A stretch of 39,579 bases of DNA from Candidatus Kuenenia stuttgartensis (lineage in GTDB: Bacteria > Planctomycetota > Planctomycetia > Pirellulales > UBA1268). The notes under the pieces were generated by a model. That model was not told the origin of the DNA, made no database searches, and worked only from the letters and a program-made list of their open reading frames with translations. The first letter of the stretch is position 1, and every line of letters begins with the position of its first letter. Both the position numbers and the translations under genes were made by a program. The stretch spans positions 1-39,579 of the forward strand of contig CAMCYH010000019.1 in assembly GCA_945883745.1 (NCBI GenBank). Reading direction: 5' to 3'. Below, one piece after another: positions 8,668 to 17,663 of the stretch.

Positions 8668-9300
8668 CTACGCCACCCCGTGTCGGATCGCCCATACGGC
8701 CGCCTGGGTCCGGTCGTTGAGGGACATCTTCCGGAGCAGGTTCTGCACGTGCTCCTTCACCGTTTCCACGCTGATCTCGAGGGAGTCGGCGATTTCCTGG
8801 TTGGATAGCCCCATCGCAATGAGCCGTAAGACCTGGGATTCTCGCGGCGTAAGCTGCACCTCGGTATTGGAGAGGGCCGTTCGGTTGGACATCGCGCCCA
8901 CCATGCGTCGCAGTTCACTTGAACGGGAGGGTTCGCGACCGTCGGCGGCACCGGTCACGGCTGCAATGATGTCGGCTCGAGAGGCTGATTTGAGCACGTA
9001 GTCATGCGCGCCGGCGGAGACCGCCCGGGCGACGTAGGTGGGGTTGTCGAAAGCCGACAGCACGACCACCCGTGTGTCCGCCGACGCCGCACGAATCCGC
9101 TTGATCGCGTCGATGCCGTCGGTGTCACCGAGCCGTACATCGAGCAGGACAACGTCAGGTTTGTGCTTTTTTGCCGCCTTGATGGCGGCATCGCCGTTCT
9201 CTGCCTCCGCCACGATCTGCACCGCCGAATCCCTGAAGAGGCTCCCGAGGCCTTGACGGACGATTTCATGGTCATCAGCTATCACAACGGTCGTCGGCAT
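8668..9300 (-). CDS. NarL/FixJ-family response regulator
   Basis: The 210-residue two-domain regulator has a receiver domain with the acidic pair D9-D10, phospho-acceptor D54 in VVLLDVRLG and a conserved Lys in YVLKSAS near residue 103. The C-terminal LuxR-type helix-turn-helix is LTPRESQVLRLIAMGLSNQEIADSLEISVETVKEHVQNLLRKM, seen at about residues 150-192. It should dimerise and bind DNA when phosphorylated by a partner kinase, which is not in the window. GGAG lies seven bases before ATG. Its same-strand neighbour downstream is the desaturase, which it may regulate by analogy with DesR; this is inference from position. Confidence 0.93.
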   Translation of the reverse strand: MPTTVVIADDHEIVRQGLGSLFRDSAVQIVAEAENGDAAIKAAKKHKPDVVLLDVRLGDTDGIDAIKRIRAASADTRVVVLSAFDNPTYVARAVSAGAHDYVLKSASRADIIAAVTGAADGREPSRSSELRRMVGAMSNRTALSNTEVQLTPRESQVLRLIAMGLSNQEIADSLEISVETVKEHVQNLLRKMSLNDRTQAAVWAIRHGVA

Positions 9301-9350
9301 CGGTCAGCTCCGGTTTTTCGTCCACCCTGAAAATCGAATACTTTGAAACC

Positions 9351-10187
9351 ATGACAACGTACAACGAGCGGGGGGCCTCTGAAAAGGGGGATGCCAATCA
9401 GGATGGCTGTCACGCGAACGAGGGGGCCGTCGATGCTGCGCTGCGAATCTGCTTCGAGGCCTCGGGCGTGGTGGGAGTGATCAAGCCATCCGGTCTTCCG
9501 ACGCAGGCGCCACCAGGAATCGATTCTCTCGAGCTGCGGCTGCGATCACAGCTGTCCCGCGGCGGCTACCTCGGAGTACCGCACCGTCTCGACAGGGCCG
9601 TGTCGGGCGTGATGCTGTTTGCGGTGACGCCACGGGCGGCCCGCCAGCTTTCCCGACAGTTCGAACGTCGCCAGATCACGAAGACTTACCTCGCGCTGAC
9701 GGAAGTCGTCGGCCACCGTGACCCCGCCGGCGATCAGGTTGCCGCGACCACCGCGTGGAGTGAATGGATCGACTGGGTGGCAAAGATTCCTGATCAGCCG
9801 CGGGCACGGATTGCAGTGGCCGGCGAGCCGGGCAGTCGGCAGGCTGAGACAGCAGTCCGGCGGATCGGCGATCTCACCGGGCCGAGCGGCCTGTCGATCA
9901 CCATGCTCCAGCTGGAGCCTCGCACCGGAAGAATGCATCAACTTCGTGTGCAGGCGGCCGCCCGCGGCATGCCGATCGTGGGGGACACCAGCTACGGAGC
10001 CGCCGATTTACACTCGGACACGATCGCCTTACACGCCTGGCGCATTGCCTTTACCGATCCGGATACCAAGGAGCGGCTCGAGATCGAGGCACCGCTCCCC
10101 GAGGCATGGCCCCCAGCCTGTCGGGAATTTCTTGCCACCGCAGGGCTCTCACCGGTCACACGGCCGGGATCCAGCCCGAGTGGATGA
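9351..10187 (+). CDS. RluA-family pseudouridine synthase
   Basis: The 278-residue protein carries the RluA signature HRLDRAVSG with the catalytic Asp near residue 83. It also has the family features VIKPSGLPT at the domain entry, ITKTYLALTE and GRMHQLRVQAAARGMPIVGDTSYGA. It would isomerise uridine to pseudouridine in rRNA or tRNA; which RNA and position cannot be told. No S4 domain is visible at the N-terminus, so it is an S4-less form. ATG at 9351 has no clear Shine-Dalgarno. The gene is divergent from the response regulator by 50 bases. Its 3' end overlaps the convergent glycosyltransferase gene by 32 bases. Confidence 0.9.
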   Translation: MTTYNERGASEKGDANQDGCHANEGAVDAALRICFEASGVVGVIKPSGLPTQAPPGIDSLELRLRSQLSRGGYLGVPHRLDRAVSGVMLFAVTPRAARQLSRQFERRQITKTYLALTEVVGHRDPAGDQVAATTAWSEWIDWVAKIPDQPRARIAVAGEPGSRQAETAVRRIGDLTGPSGLSITMLQLEPRTGRMHQLRVQAAARGMPIVGDTSYGAADLHSDTIALHAWRIAFTDPDTKERLEIEAPLPEAWPPACREFLATAGLSPVTRPGSSPSG

Positions 10188-12432
10188 GCAGCTGGTGGAG
10201 CCAGGGGAGCGACCAGGGATTCCAGGTGGGGAACGCGACCGACACCATCGACACCACGAGGAGCGTCAAGGCGACGCCGCGGCCCCACCGATTTGCCGCC
10301 AGGCGATCGACGGCCGGCACCACCGCTGCGACCCACAAAGGGGCGAGCCAAAACGCCCAGCGAAACCCCGCGGTCATCCCGCCATAGTTGCGGTCGATCT
10401 GGTGCCGCGACAGGTAGAACACGATCACGGCCATCGATACGGCGGCGATACCGGCGGCCAGCCGACGGCGGAATATCGCCGGCGCGTTGGGCGGAGCGCC
10501 GCTGCCATCGGGGCGGGCCAGAAGAAAAAGCCCCGGAAACACCAGCAGCCAGGCGGGCGTCAGCGAGAAGATGCCATGATGCCCGAGCAGCGCGTGGAAC
10601 GCGTATGCGAGCGGTGACGCTTCGCCCCGGTCGATCCCACCGGGAGATCGCCAGTAACTGGTCAGCGTTCGGCCGTTCGCCAGCGGCAGTTGATAGTCGT
10701 ACCAGTTGTCGGGGTTCCACGAGGCGTCGGGTGGCTCGATGGGGATCGCCTGTCCGCCGCCACGATGCCCGTACGGCGGCACGAAATCGCCGTGCGCAAG
10801 CCAGTTGGTCAGAAAAAACGCGATCGCCACGACGACCGCCGCCGGCAACGCCGCGAGGAGTGTGCGGCGACGATCGACGGCAGCCAGCATTGCCAACACG
10901 ACCACAAGCCAGGCCAGCGCCGGCAGCTCACAGGCTGCCGCAAAGGCGGCAGTGAGGCCGGCCCCGGCGAATGACCGCCACGACCGGACGCCGTCGCCGG
11001 CGATTCGCAGCACGAGCCACAGGCTCGCCGCGGTGCACGCCGCGGCCGGCAGGTGGTTGGTGAACACGACCGCAAACGTCGTCAGCAGAGTGCCGCCGGC
11101 GACCAAGGCCACCGAGTAGATCCGCCCCCAGTCGGTCGTTCCCAGTCGGTCGATGACGCGGGCCGTGAAGAGGATCAGTAGGCCGAGGGGCAGCAAGCCG
11201 TACACGATCATCAGGATCCGCCCGAGTTCGAAAGGATGGTCGCCGAGCGTCCAGCCCGTGATCCGATGGAGGATCCAGTACGGGCCGGCCGCGATCACAG
11301 CCAGCAGCGGCGGCTTACTTGAATACAGCCTCAGACGGCCGGCCGCATCGGGGTGGGCGACGGCGTCGATCGTGTCCCAGCCGGGCTCGGCCACGAGGTC
11401 ATCGATCGTGAAGGAGCCCCGCTCGACGACCGCCCTGATCGTGAGCCAACGGCTGCGGTCATTGGCGGAAAGAAACGGTCGCATGAGCCGCTTTTCCTCC
11501 TCGATCCGTTGCCGAATTGCCTGTTCGTCGACCGGAATGCCCCCCGCTGCCGCCTTGACGATGGCATCGGCGACGATTCGTTTTTCCAACGCGATCTTAT
11601 CGACGCTCGTCACGGCACCGATGCGGCCCAGCAGTCCGCCGAGAATGACAGTCGCCAGGATCGCGTACACGCCATGCCGCGTGCGGGCCCGCGATTCCCC
11701 TCGGCGACCGACCGCCTGAAACCGACCGCCGCTGCGCACGATGGCGGCGACCCGGAGCAGATCGAAGAACCCGCGGAAGAATCGGCCGACACCGTACTTC
11801 GACGTACCGCGGACCCGCGGACGGTGATGCACCGGCATCTCCACCACGCGAAACCCCCGGGCCGACGCCATCACCGGAATGAAGCGGTGCAGGTCGTCAA
11901 CCAGGCGGAGCTGACTGGCCACCTCGGGTCGCATCACCTTGAGGCCGCAATTGTGATCGTGCAGGTGGAGGCCGGTGAGCCAGCCGACAAGGACGTTGAA
12001 GACCCGCGAGGGAATGGTCTTGTGCCACGGGTCAAGCCGCGGTGTCTTCCAACCGTTGACGAGATCGGCAGCCGGCGACGATGCAGCGCCCGCCGACGCG
12101 AGCAGTTCGAGCATGCGGGGAATCTCGACGGGATTGTCCTGTCCATCGCCATCGAGCATCGCGAACGCCGCACCCTGGCACCGCCGGAAGCCGGCCGCGA
12201 GCGCGGTGGACTTGCCCCGCGGACCGTCGAGTCTGATGCCGGTTACTCGTGCATCGGCGGCGCAGCCCTCGATCTCGTCCCAGGAAGCGTCAGTCGATCC
12301 GTCATCGACGATGAACGCCTCCCAGGACAGGCCCTCGCGGCCGAAAACCTCGCGAATCTCCGCGAGCAGGGGAGCGATGTTGCCCGCCTCGTTACGCACG
12401 GGAATGACGAGTGAGACGGCAGGCTGCGACAT
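10156..12432 (-). CDS. GT2 glycosyltransferase fused to a polytopic membrane domain
   Basis: The 758-residue protein starts with a GT2 domain of the dolichyl-phosphate-mannose-synthase kind (about 1-240), shown by SLVIPVRNEAGNI, VDDGSTD, LDGDGQDNP and RGTSKYGVGRFF. The remaining 500 residues are polytopic with about eight to ten hydrophobic segments, and long loops contain SKPPLLAV and NWYDYQLPLANG. This second half resembles GT-C type or ArnT/PMT-like membrane transferases in layout, but I see no decisive motif. A likely role is making a polyprenyl-phosphate sugar at the inner membrane and using it, or flipping it, in the same polypeptide; that is inference. There is no strong Shine-Dalgarno before ATG 12432. 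Confidence 0.85.
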   Translation of the reverse strand: MSQPAVSLVIPVRNEAGNIAPLLAEIREVFGREGLSWEAFIVDDGSTDASWDEIEGCAADARVTGIRLDGPRGKSTALAAGFRRCQGAAFAMLDGDGQDNPVEIPRMLELLASAGAASSPAADLVNGWKTPRLDPWHKTIPSRVFNVLVGWLTGLHLHDHNCGLKVMRPEVASQLRLVDDLHRFIPVMASARGFRVVEMPVHHRPRVRGTSKYGVGRFFRGFFDLLRVAAIVRSGGRFQAVGRRGESRARTRHGVYAILATVILGGLLGRIGAVTSVDKIALEKRIVADAIVKAAAGGIPVDEQAIRQRIEEEKRLMRPFLSANDRSRWLTIRAVVERGSFTIDDLVAEPGWDTIDAVAHPDAAGRLRLYSSKPPLLAVIAAGPYWILHRITGWTLGDHPFELGRILMIVYGLLPLGLLILFTARVIDRLGTTDWGRIYSVALVAGGTLLTTFAVVFTNHLPAAACTAASLWLVLRIAGDGVRSWRSFAGAGLTAAFAAACELPALAWLVVVLAMLAAVDRRRTLLAALPAAVVVAIAFFLTNWLAHGDFVPPYGHRGGGQAIPIEPPDASWNPDNWYDYQLPLANGRTLTSYWRSPGGIDRGEASPLAYAFHALLGHHGIFSLTPAWLLVFPGLFLLARPDGSGAPPNAPAIFRRRLAAGIAAVSMAVIVFYLSRHQIDRNYGGMTAGFRWAFWLAPLWVAAVVPAVDRLAANRWGRGVALTLLVVSMVSVAFPTWNPWSLPWLHQLLIHSGWIPAV

Positions 12433-12575
12433 GGGGCGGAAAGGCGAGGGGAGGGAGCGAGGCAGCCGGAAGGAGTGTCGAAACAGGATACCCTTGCAGT
12501 AGAATCGAGGCCACCGTGGTTGGCTCCGCCAACGGCTCCAGCCAATCCCCCTGTCGGTACGCGAGAAAGCACTGC

Positions 12576-13688
12576 ATGGCCCGCCTCATCTCTCTCGGTG
12601 TTCTGGTCGGGCTCGTGGCGATCTTCGGGCTGTTGTCGCTGCGGGTGATGGCCATCTTTCTCTTGCCGCTTCTGCTCGCGGCGATGCTCGTCGTGATCTT
12701 TGGTCCGCTCCACCGCGCCCTCCTGCGGAAACTGCAGTGCCCCGAGTGGGTGGCTGCTGGCCTGACCACGCTCTTCGTGCTCGCGATCGTCCTCGTCCCA
12801 CTCTTGCTGCTGGTCGTCCGGGCCGGTGGGGATGCCATGGCGATGCTCAAGGCCCCGAATGGCCTCAAACTTGATCCGGCGGTGCTCGAGGGACTCGTGG
12901 CGAGTGTCAATGAGGCCACCGGCCTCGAACTCACGGCCGAGGGAATCAATGGCGAATTACGCAGGCTCGTCGAGGACTGGATCGGGCCGCTGGCCGCCGG
13001 CGCCTCGAAAGCGATCGTAAAGCTGGTGATCGGCCTGATCGTATTGATCGTCTCATTTTTCTATTTTCTGGCCGATGGTCCGCGGATGTTCAACGCGGTG
13101 ATGCGGCTGGTGCCGCTCGATCGCCGTTATCAGTGGCAACTGCTCGAGGAATTCGAGGAGGTCAGCCGAGCGGTGGTGAGTTCCACGCTGCTGGCAGCGA
13201 TCGCGCAGGCGGTCCTTGCCGGGTTTGGTTTCTATGTGGCCGGGCTCAAGGGTATCTTTCTTCTCACGTTGCTCACGTTCTTCGGTGCGCTCGTACCCTT
13301 CGTCGGGGCGGCGGCGATCTGGATATCAGCGAGCCTCTATCTGCTTTTCTTTCTGAAGAGCACCGGTGCGGCGGTCGGCCTCGCCCTGTGGGGCGCGTGC
13401 GTGGTGTCGACGATCGACAACATCATCAAGCCGATCGTGCTCCACGGGCAGTCGAAGCTTCACCCGCTCCTGGCGCTGTTGAGCGTGTTGGGGGGTGTGG
13501 CCGCGCTGGGTCCGATCGGCATCTTCGTGGGGCCGATCGCAGTCGCATTTTTGCAGGCCGCGCTCACGATGCTCCAGACCGAGCTCGACACGATCTCGGC
13601 CGCCGACCGGATAGCCAACTCGCCTGCTCCGGTACCCGCCGAACACCCGGGAGTTGCACGACCCGGTGTCGGGAGTGTGAAATCGTAG
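12576..13688 (+). CDS. AI-2E (PerM)-family membrane permease
   Basis: The 370-residue protein has the AI-2E/PerM layout: two N-terminal hydrophobic segments, a soluble stretch (about 90-150), then a bundle including IVKLVIGLIVLIVSFFYFLADG, LLAAIAQAVLAGFGFYVAGL and the late motif IDNIIKPIVLHG with LSVLGGVAALGPIGIFVGP. Family members are predicted secondary transporters, some Na+/H+ antiporters; the substrate is unknown here. The frame stays open upstream to 12411, but ATG at 12576 gives a normal family N-terminus and has GAGAAAG at a suitable distance, so I prefer it. It is divergent from the glycosyltransferase across 143 bases. Confidence 0.9.
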   Translation: MARLISLGVLVGLVAIFGLLSLRVMAIFLLPLLLAAMLVVIFGPLHRALLRKLQCPEWVAAGLTTLFVLAIVLVPLLLLVVRAGGDAMAMLKAPNGLKLDPAVLEGLVASVNEATGLELTAEGINGELRRLVEDWIGPLAAGASKAIVKLVIGLIVLIVSFFYFLADGPRMFNAVMRLVPLDRRYQWQLLEEFEEVSRAVVSSTLLAAIAQAVLAGFGFYVAGLKGIFLLTLLTFFGALVPFVGAAAIWISASLYLLFFLKSTGAAVGLALWGACVVSTIDNIIKPIVLHGQSKLHPLLALLSVLGGVAALGPIGIFVGPIAVAFLQAALTMLQTELDTISAADRIANSPAPVPAEHPGVARPGVGSVKS

Positions 13689-13753
13689 CCGGCTGTGGAT
13701 GATCCTGAGGTTGTGCGAGTCTCACTGCCACCGCACCCAGTGGAGAAATGCTC

Positions 13754-14203
13754 ATGATGGAAACACTGATCGCGGTTGCCGCGTTGCTCATGGCAGGCAT
13801 CGAGACGGCCTATGTGCCGACCGATGAAGGTGGGGGCGACTATCTGGTGCGAGTGGAGCCCGACCTGGTTCGTGACGCCTCGCCCTACACCTTCACCAGT
13901 GATGTGCCGGCGGACTCGCGGCACGTGAGGCGGGTGAAGATCTACGTCGCCGATGCCTGGCCGCCGGCCGTGGAGCGGGCGGTGCTCGATGCCGCCAAGC
14001 GCCCGCGAATCATGCCGGCGGTGGCTACGGCGCCTGTCGGCACGATCGACACGCCGGGTGTGGTCGACGGCCGTCCTTGGCCGCTGCTCATCGGCAGTTT
14101 GATCGCGCTGTTTTTGTCGTTGGGGGCCAACGGCTACCTCGGCATGCTGCTGGCCAACATGCGGGCTCGCTACCTGCGGGACATCCAGGCCGGCATCGGC
14201 TGA
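13754..14203 (+). CDS. small hypothetical membrane protein
   Basis: About 149 residues. An N-terminal hydrophobic stretch (LIAVAALLMAGIETAYV) may be a signal peptide or anchor. A roughly 80-residue soluble part follows, and then one clear transmembrane segment (PLLIGSLIALFLSLGANGYLGMLL) and a short basic tail. I recognise no family. GGAG at 13742 sits eight bases before ATG 13754; the ATG at 13748 is too close to it. The gene lies 65 bases after the AI-2E gene on the same strand and could be co-transcribed. It converges on the YhaN-like gene with only 12 bases between stops. Confidence 0.75.
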   Translation: MMETLIAVAALLMAGIETAYVPTDEGGGDYLVRVEPDLVRDASPYTFTSDVPADSRHVRRVKIYVADAWPPAVERAVLDAAKRPRIMPAVATAPVGTIDTPGVVDGRPWPLLIGSLIALFLSLGANGYLGMLLANMRARYLRDIQAGIG

Positions 14204-14215
14204 ACGGTGTTCGGA

Positions 14216-17200
14216 TTATGCGGTGCGGCCGCGCGACGCCGGCTTCTTCTTCACGCGGACGATGCCCTTGGTGGCGGTCTCGCTGCCACCAAAGAAGAAC
14301 TCTTCAGCCGCCCATGTGCCTCCTGATGTTTCCGCCACGATCGCCACGTGCTGGGGCGGCTGCGCGGGAGCAGTCGGTACGGGAGCGATTGCCACCGGAG
14401 GCGTTGGTGCGGGGGGCGACACGCGAGGTAGTGCCGGCGGTGTCATCCAACTTGCCGTGGGGTCGCTCAGGGACCGCACCGAGGCTTGGACCGCCGCGAA
14501 GAGGGAGGCCACGTGGGCATGGCAGGTGAGGGCGAGAAGTTGCCGCTCACGGGGCTGATCGCTCACGAACTCCATCAGCACGCGGGCCGCCGCCTGGGCG
14601 CGACTGTCGTCGAAGTTGACCAGGGCGTCGTCCATCACCACCGGCAGCATCACACCATGTCGCTGCAGGTCGCGAACCAACGCCAGTCGCAGGGCTAGAA
14701 AGACCTGCTCGCGAGTGCCGCGGCTGAGCCGCTCCGGCTGCCAGACCTGTCCATCTGACTCGTGCACCTCGAGGCGGGCCTCGTCGATCGTGGTGGTGAT
14801 CCGTGTGTAGCGGCCGTCGGTAAGCCGCGCGAGCCAATGGGAGGCGTCGCGAAGCGTCGGCGGCTGATGGTCGCGAGCCACGGTCGCGCGGGTTTCTTCC
14901 AGAAGCACGCCGGCCCGTTCGAGCAGCCGCCGGCGGTCGAGCTGCGCGGCGAGCTCCTGCTCGACGCTGGCCAACTCCGCCTGGAGCGGTTCGGCGGCAC
15001 GATCACGGGCTGCGGCGTCGAGCCGCTTGGCGACGGTCGTCCGGCGATCCTCGGCGACCAGGAGCGACTCGCGCAGCCGGTCCGTGGCGGCGCAGGCGTC
15101 AGCGAGTCGTTTTTCCAGCGGCAGCGTCGCGGTCTCGCTGAGCCAATGCTCGAGGTCGTGCGGCTCGGTGACGGCCCGCCGAGCGTCCACCCACGCGGCC
15201 TCCGCGGCTTCGGCATCGCGACGGGCCTGTCGATAGAGCGGCCGCCGATCGACCTTGGCGAGAAACTCCTGCTCGGTGGCAACGTCCCACCGGCTGTAGA
15301 ACTGGTGAATGCCGCGGTCGGCAAGCTTGATCTGCTTGAGCGCGTGGCGATGCCGTACCCGGGCTCGTTCGAGCCGTCGCGTGGCTGTGACCCGCAGCCG
15401 TACGGCTCGGCCGTCGGCCTCGAGCCGTTCCCGCAACTGCCGCAGGTGATCGAGAGGGGAGCCTTCCGGCACGAGATCGCAGTCGACCATCACCTGGTCG
15501 ATTCGGTGCGACCATTCCGCGAGCTCATCCCGCTTCTGCCGCGCCTCCTCCGAGAGTCGGCGACGATCGTCGTCGAGCGTGAGGAGCGACTGCCGGTGCA
15601 TCTCGATCATGCGGACATCGCGGGGCATCAGCGTGGCCGGCAGTCCTCGTTGCTCGAGGGACCGCTGCCATCGAAGCCGAGCCGACTTGCGGTTGGCCAA
15701 CGCCCGCTTGAGGTCCTGGCGGGCGATCGTAAGGCGGTCGGAAAGCACGTGCATCGAGCCCTCGCGGCCCGCCAACGCTTCCAGCCGCTCCACTTCCGCC
15801 TGGAGGGCCGCGAGCTTGCGGTCGAGCGGCTGGGTCGCATCACCGGGGATGGCGGCGTCGAGCTGGGCCAACTGCGCGGCCGCATCCTCTCGCTGCTTGT
15901 TGACCATGTCGTACTGCTGCCGCGTGGCCTCGAGCCGCGTCGACGCGGCGCGGTCGAGCGACCAGGTCGTTACCGACGCGAGGCCCGTGCCTGCCAGTCC
16001 GAGCGCCGCGATGGCGTAGGCCAAAGAACCGGTGACGCTCGCGGGGAGCAGCAACCCGGAGAGCAGCATGCCCGCGCCTACGACGAACAGGGCTCCGAGC
16101 GGGATCAGCCAGCCCAGCGGCAGCAGCTGGCCTTCCATCGAATGGGCCACCTCCCGCTCCAGGTTCGTCAGCGAGTCGTCGAGCTCATCGACCCGTTCGG
16201 CCAGCGCGATCCGATTGCGGATGGTCGCGGCACGGCCACTGGCCTCCTCGATCGCCTTGGCGATCGTCACCCCGCCGAGGTGCGAGCCGGCTCCGGAAAC
16301 CACCCCGCGGGTGGTTTCGAGTTCTGCCTTGGCATCGGCCACGGCCCGCTTGGCCGCCGTGACATCGCGGGACGCTCGGCTGCAGCCGCGGGCCCGGCTG
16401 TGCAACGGAGCGAACGAGAGCGCGAATCCTTCGGGAAGGAGCAGTTCGGCGGAGCCGTTGCCGGATGCATCGACCGCGCGTTCGACCGGCACGAGTCGCG
16501 AGAGTCCGGCCATGCCGATCTGTTCCCCAAACCGGCGGGCGGCGAGCCGCGCATGGGACTCGACCCGTGACACCTCGGCCATCAATCGCTCTACCCGCGG
16601 CTCCTCCTCGAGCACCGCGGCCACGACCGATCGCTTCAGCCACACGCTCGACTCGGTGCTGACGGCTTTGAGTTCGCGGGCTCGGCGGCTGCGAATCTTC
16701 TTGCGGCGGGCGGCCTCCCGGACGAGGCGATCGCGCCGCTTGACGGCCCTTTTCCATGAGTCGCGGTCAGGGTGGACCAGGGCCGCACCTTCGAGCTTCG
16801 CGAGCCGCTCGCCGGCGGCGAGCATCTCCTTGTGGAGCGACTCCAGTGGCACGACCCGGCGGATGACGGCCTCCGCCTCCTCCGACCGTACGATGGCCGC
16901 CTCGAGCGCGGCGATCTCGGTATCGATGCGGGCCAGTTCGGCAGCGAGTCCTCCGGCGGCGAGGGCCGGGGCCTTCAGGGCAGCGAGCCGCTGGAGGATC
17001 TCGCCCCGCCGCTGGCGGAGCGATTCGATCGGTGACACGGCCGGGTCGGTCGCATCGAGCCGGGCCAAGGCATTGCGGAGGTGGGAGAGCACGCGACTCA
17101 CCTTCGAGCGGTCGAGCCCGGCGGCAAGTTCGTACAGCCGGCTCCCGCAGCCCTCCGGATCGAGCGTTCGCAGTTCATGGAGTTCGTCGAGCCCGAAGGC

Positions 17201-17644
17201 CATGACGTTGGTGAAGGCCGTCTCGTCGATCTCGCCCACCAGATCTTGGAGATAGATCCGTCCGCGGTGCTCGGGGCTGGGATCGAGATCGGTGATCTCG
17301 ATCAGGTCGCCGTCGTCTCCGCCGAGTCCGACGATGTCATCCTCGTAGCTCGCCTGCGTGAGTGAAGCCAGATGCGGTCCCTCGTGCCTCCGCTCGATCG
17401 CGATCCGCCTCCCCTCGGGGCCCGCCACGACGATCACCCGACCGGCGCAGGGTACTTGCGGATCGAGCACACCGCGGCGAAACAACCCCTCAAACCCGAA
17501 GAACACCGCGCGGACAAATTCCAGCAGCGATGTCTTGCCGGTCTCGTTGGTGCCGTGCAGCACCTGCACGCCGGGGCCGAGACCGCCCACGGTGACGTTC
17601 CGTAGCGACCCGAATTGCTCGACCTCAATCCGCTCGATGAACAT
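14216..17644 (-). CDS. YhaN/SbcC-like SMC-type ATPase
   Basis: The 1142-residue protein has the split ABC ATPase of the SMC/Rad50 group. Walker A GTNETGKTS is at residues 31-39. The signature LSRGTREQ and Walker B LPVVMDDALVNFD lie near the C-terminus. Long Arg/Glu/Ala-rich coiled coils lie between. Like YhaN, it carries a hydrophobic hairpin in mid-protein (about 505-558, LPLGWLIPLGALFVVGAGMLL onward) that could insert in the membrane at the coil apex, where Rad50 has its zinc hook. A Pro-rich tail of about 60 residues follows the ATPase. Such proteins normally pair with an SbcD/YhaO nuclease in DNA-end processing. AGAGGA precedes ATG and the partner gene ends 19 bases upstream, so they form an operon. 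Confidence 0.9.
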   Translation of the reverse strand: MFIERIEVEQFGSLRNVTVGGLGPGVQVLHGTNETGKTSLLEFVRAVFFGFEGLFRRGVLDPQVPCAGRVIVVAGPEGRRIAIERRHEGPHLASLTQASYEDDIVGLGGDDGDLIEITDLDPSPEHRGRIYLQDLVGEIDETAFTNVMAFGLDELHELRTLDPEGCGSRLYELAAGLDRSKVSRVLSHLRNALARLDATDPAVSPIESLRQRRGEILQRLAALKAPALAAGGLAAELARIDTEIAALEAAIVRSEEAEAVIRRVVPLESLHKEMLAAGERLAKLEGAALVHPDRDSWKRAVKRRDRLVREAARRKKIRSRRARELKAVSTESSVWLKRSVVAAVLEEEPRVERLMAEVSRVESHARLAARRFGEQIGMAGLSRLVPVERAVDASGNGSAELLLPEGFALSFAPLHSRARGCSRASRDVTAAKRAVADAKAELETTRGVVSGAGSHLGGVTIAKAIEEASGRAATIRNRIALAERVDELDDSLTNLEREVAHSMEGQLLPLGWLIPLGALFVVGAGMLLSGLLLPASVTGSLAYAIAALGLAGTGLASVTTWSLDRAASTRLEATRQQYDMVNKQREDAAAQLAQLDAAIPGDATQPLDRKLAALQAEVERLEALAGREGSMHVLSDRLTIARQDLKRALANRKSARLRWQRSLEQRGLPATLMPRDVRMIEMHRQSLLTLDDDRRRLSEEARQKRDELAEWSHRIDQVMVDCDLVPEGSPLDHLRQLRERLEADGRAVRLRVTATRRLERARVRHRHALKQIKLADRGIHQFYSRWDVATEQEFLAKVDRRPLYRQARRDAEAAEAAWVDARRAVTEPHDLEHWLSETATLPLEKRLADACAATDRLRESLLVAEDRRTTVAKRLDAAARDRAAEPLQAELASVEQELAAQLDRRRLLERAGVLLEETRATVARDHQPPTLRDASHWLARLTDGRYTRITTTIDEARLEVHESDGQVWQPERLSRGTREQVFLALRLALVRDLQRHGVMLPVVMDDALVNFDDSRAQAAARVLMEFVSDQPRERQLLALTCHAHVASLFAAVQASVRSLSDPTASWMTPPALPRVSPPAPTPPVAIAPVPTAPAQPPQHVAIVAETSGGTWAAEEFFFGGSETATKGIVRVKKKPASRGRTA

Positions 17645-17663
17645 GGAATCCTCTTCCTTACTG

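Noticed and set aside
14762..16570. 602-codon plus-strand open frame opposite the YhaN-like gene
   Set aside because: It is antisense to a gene with clear Walker A, signature and Walker B motifs. Its composition is Arg/Pro/Gly-rich as expected of a high-GC shadow frame, and it has no ribosome binding site.
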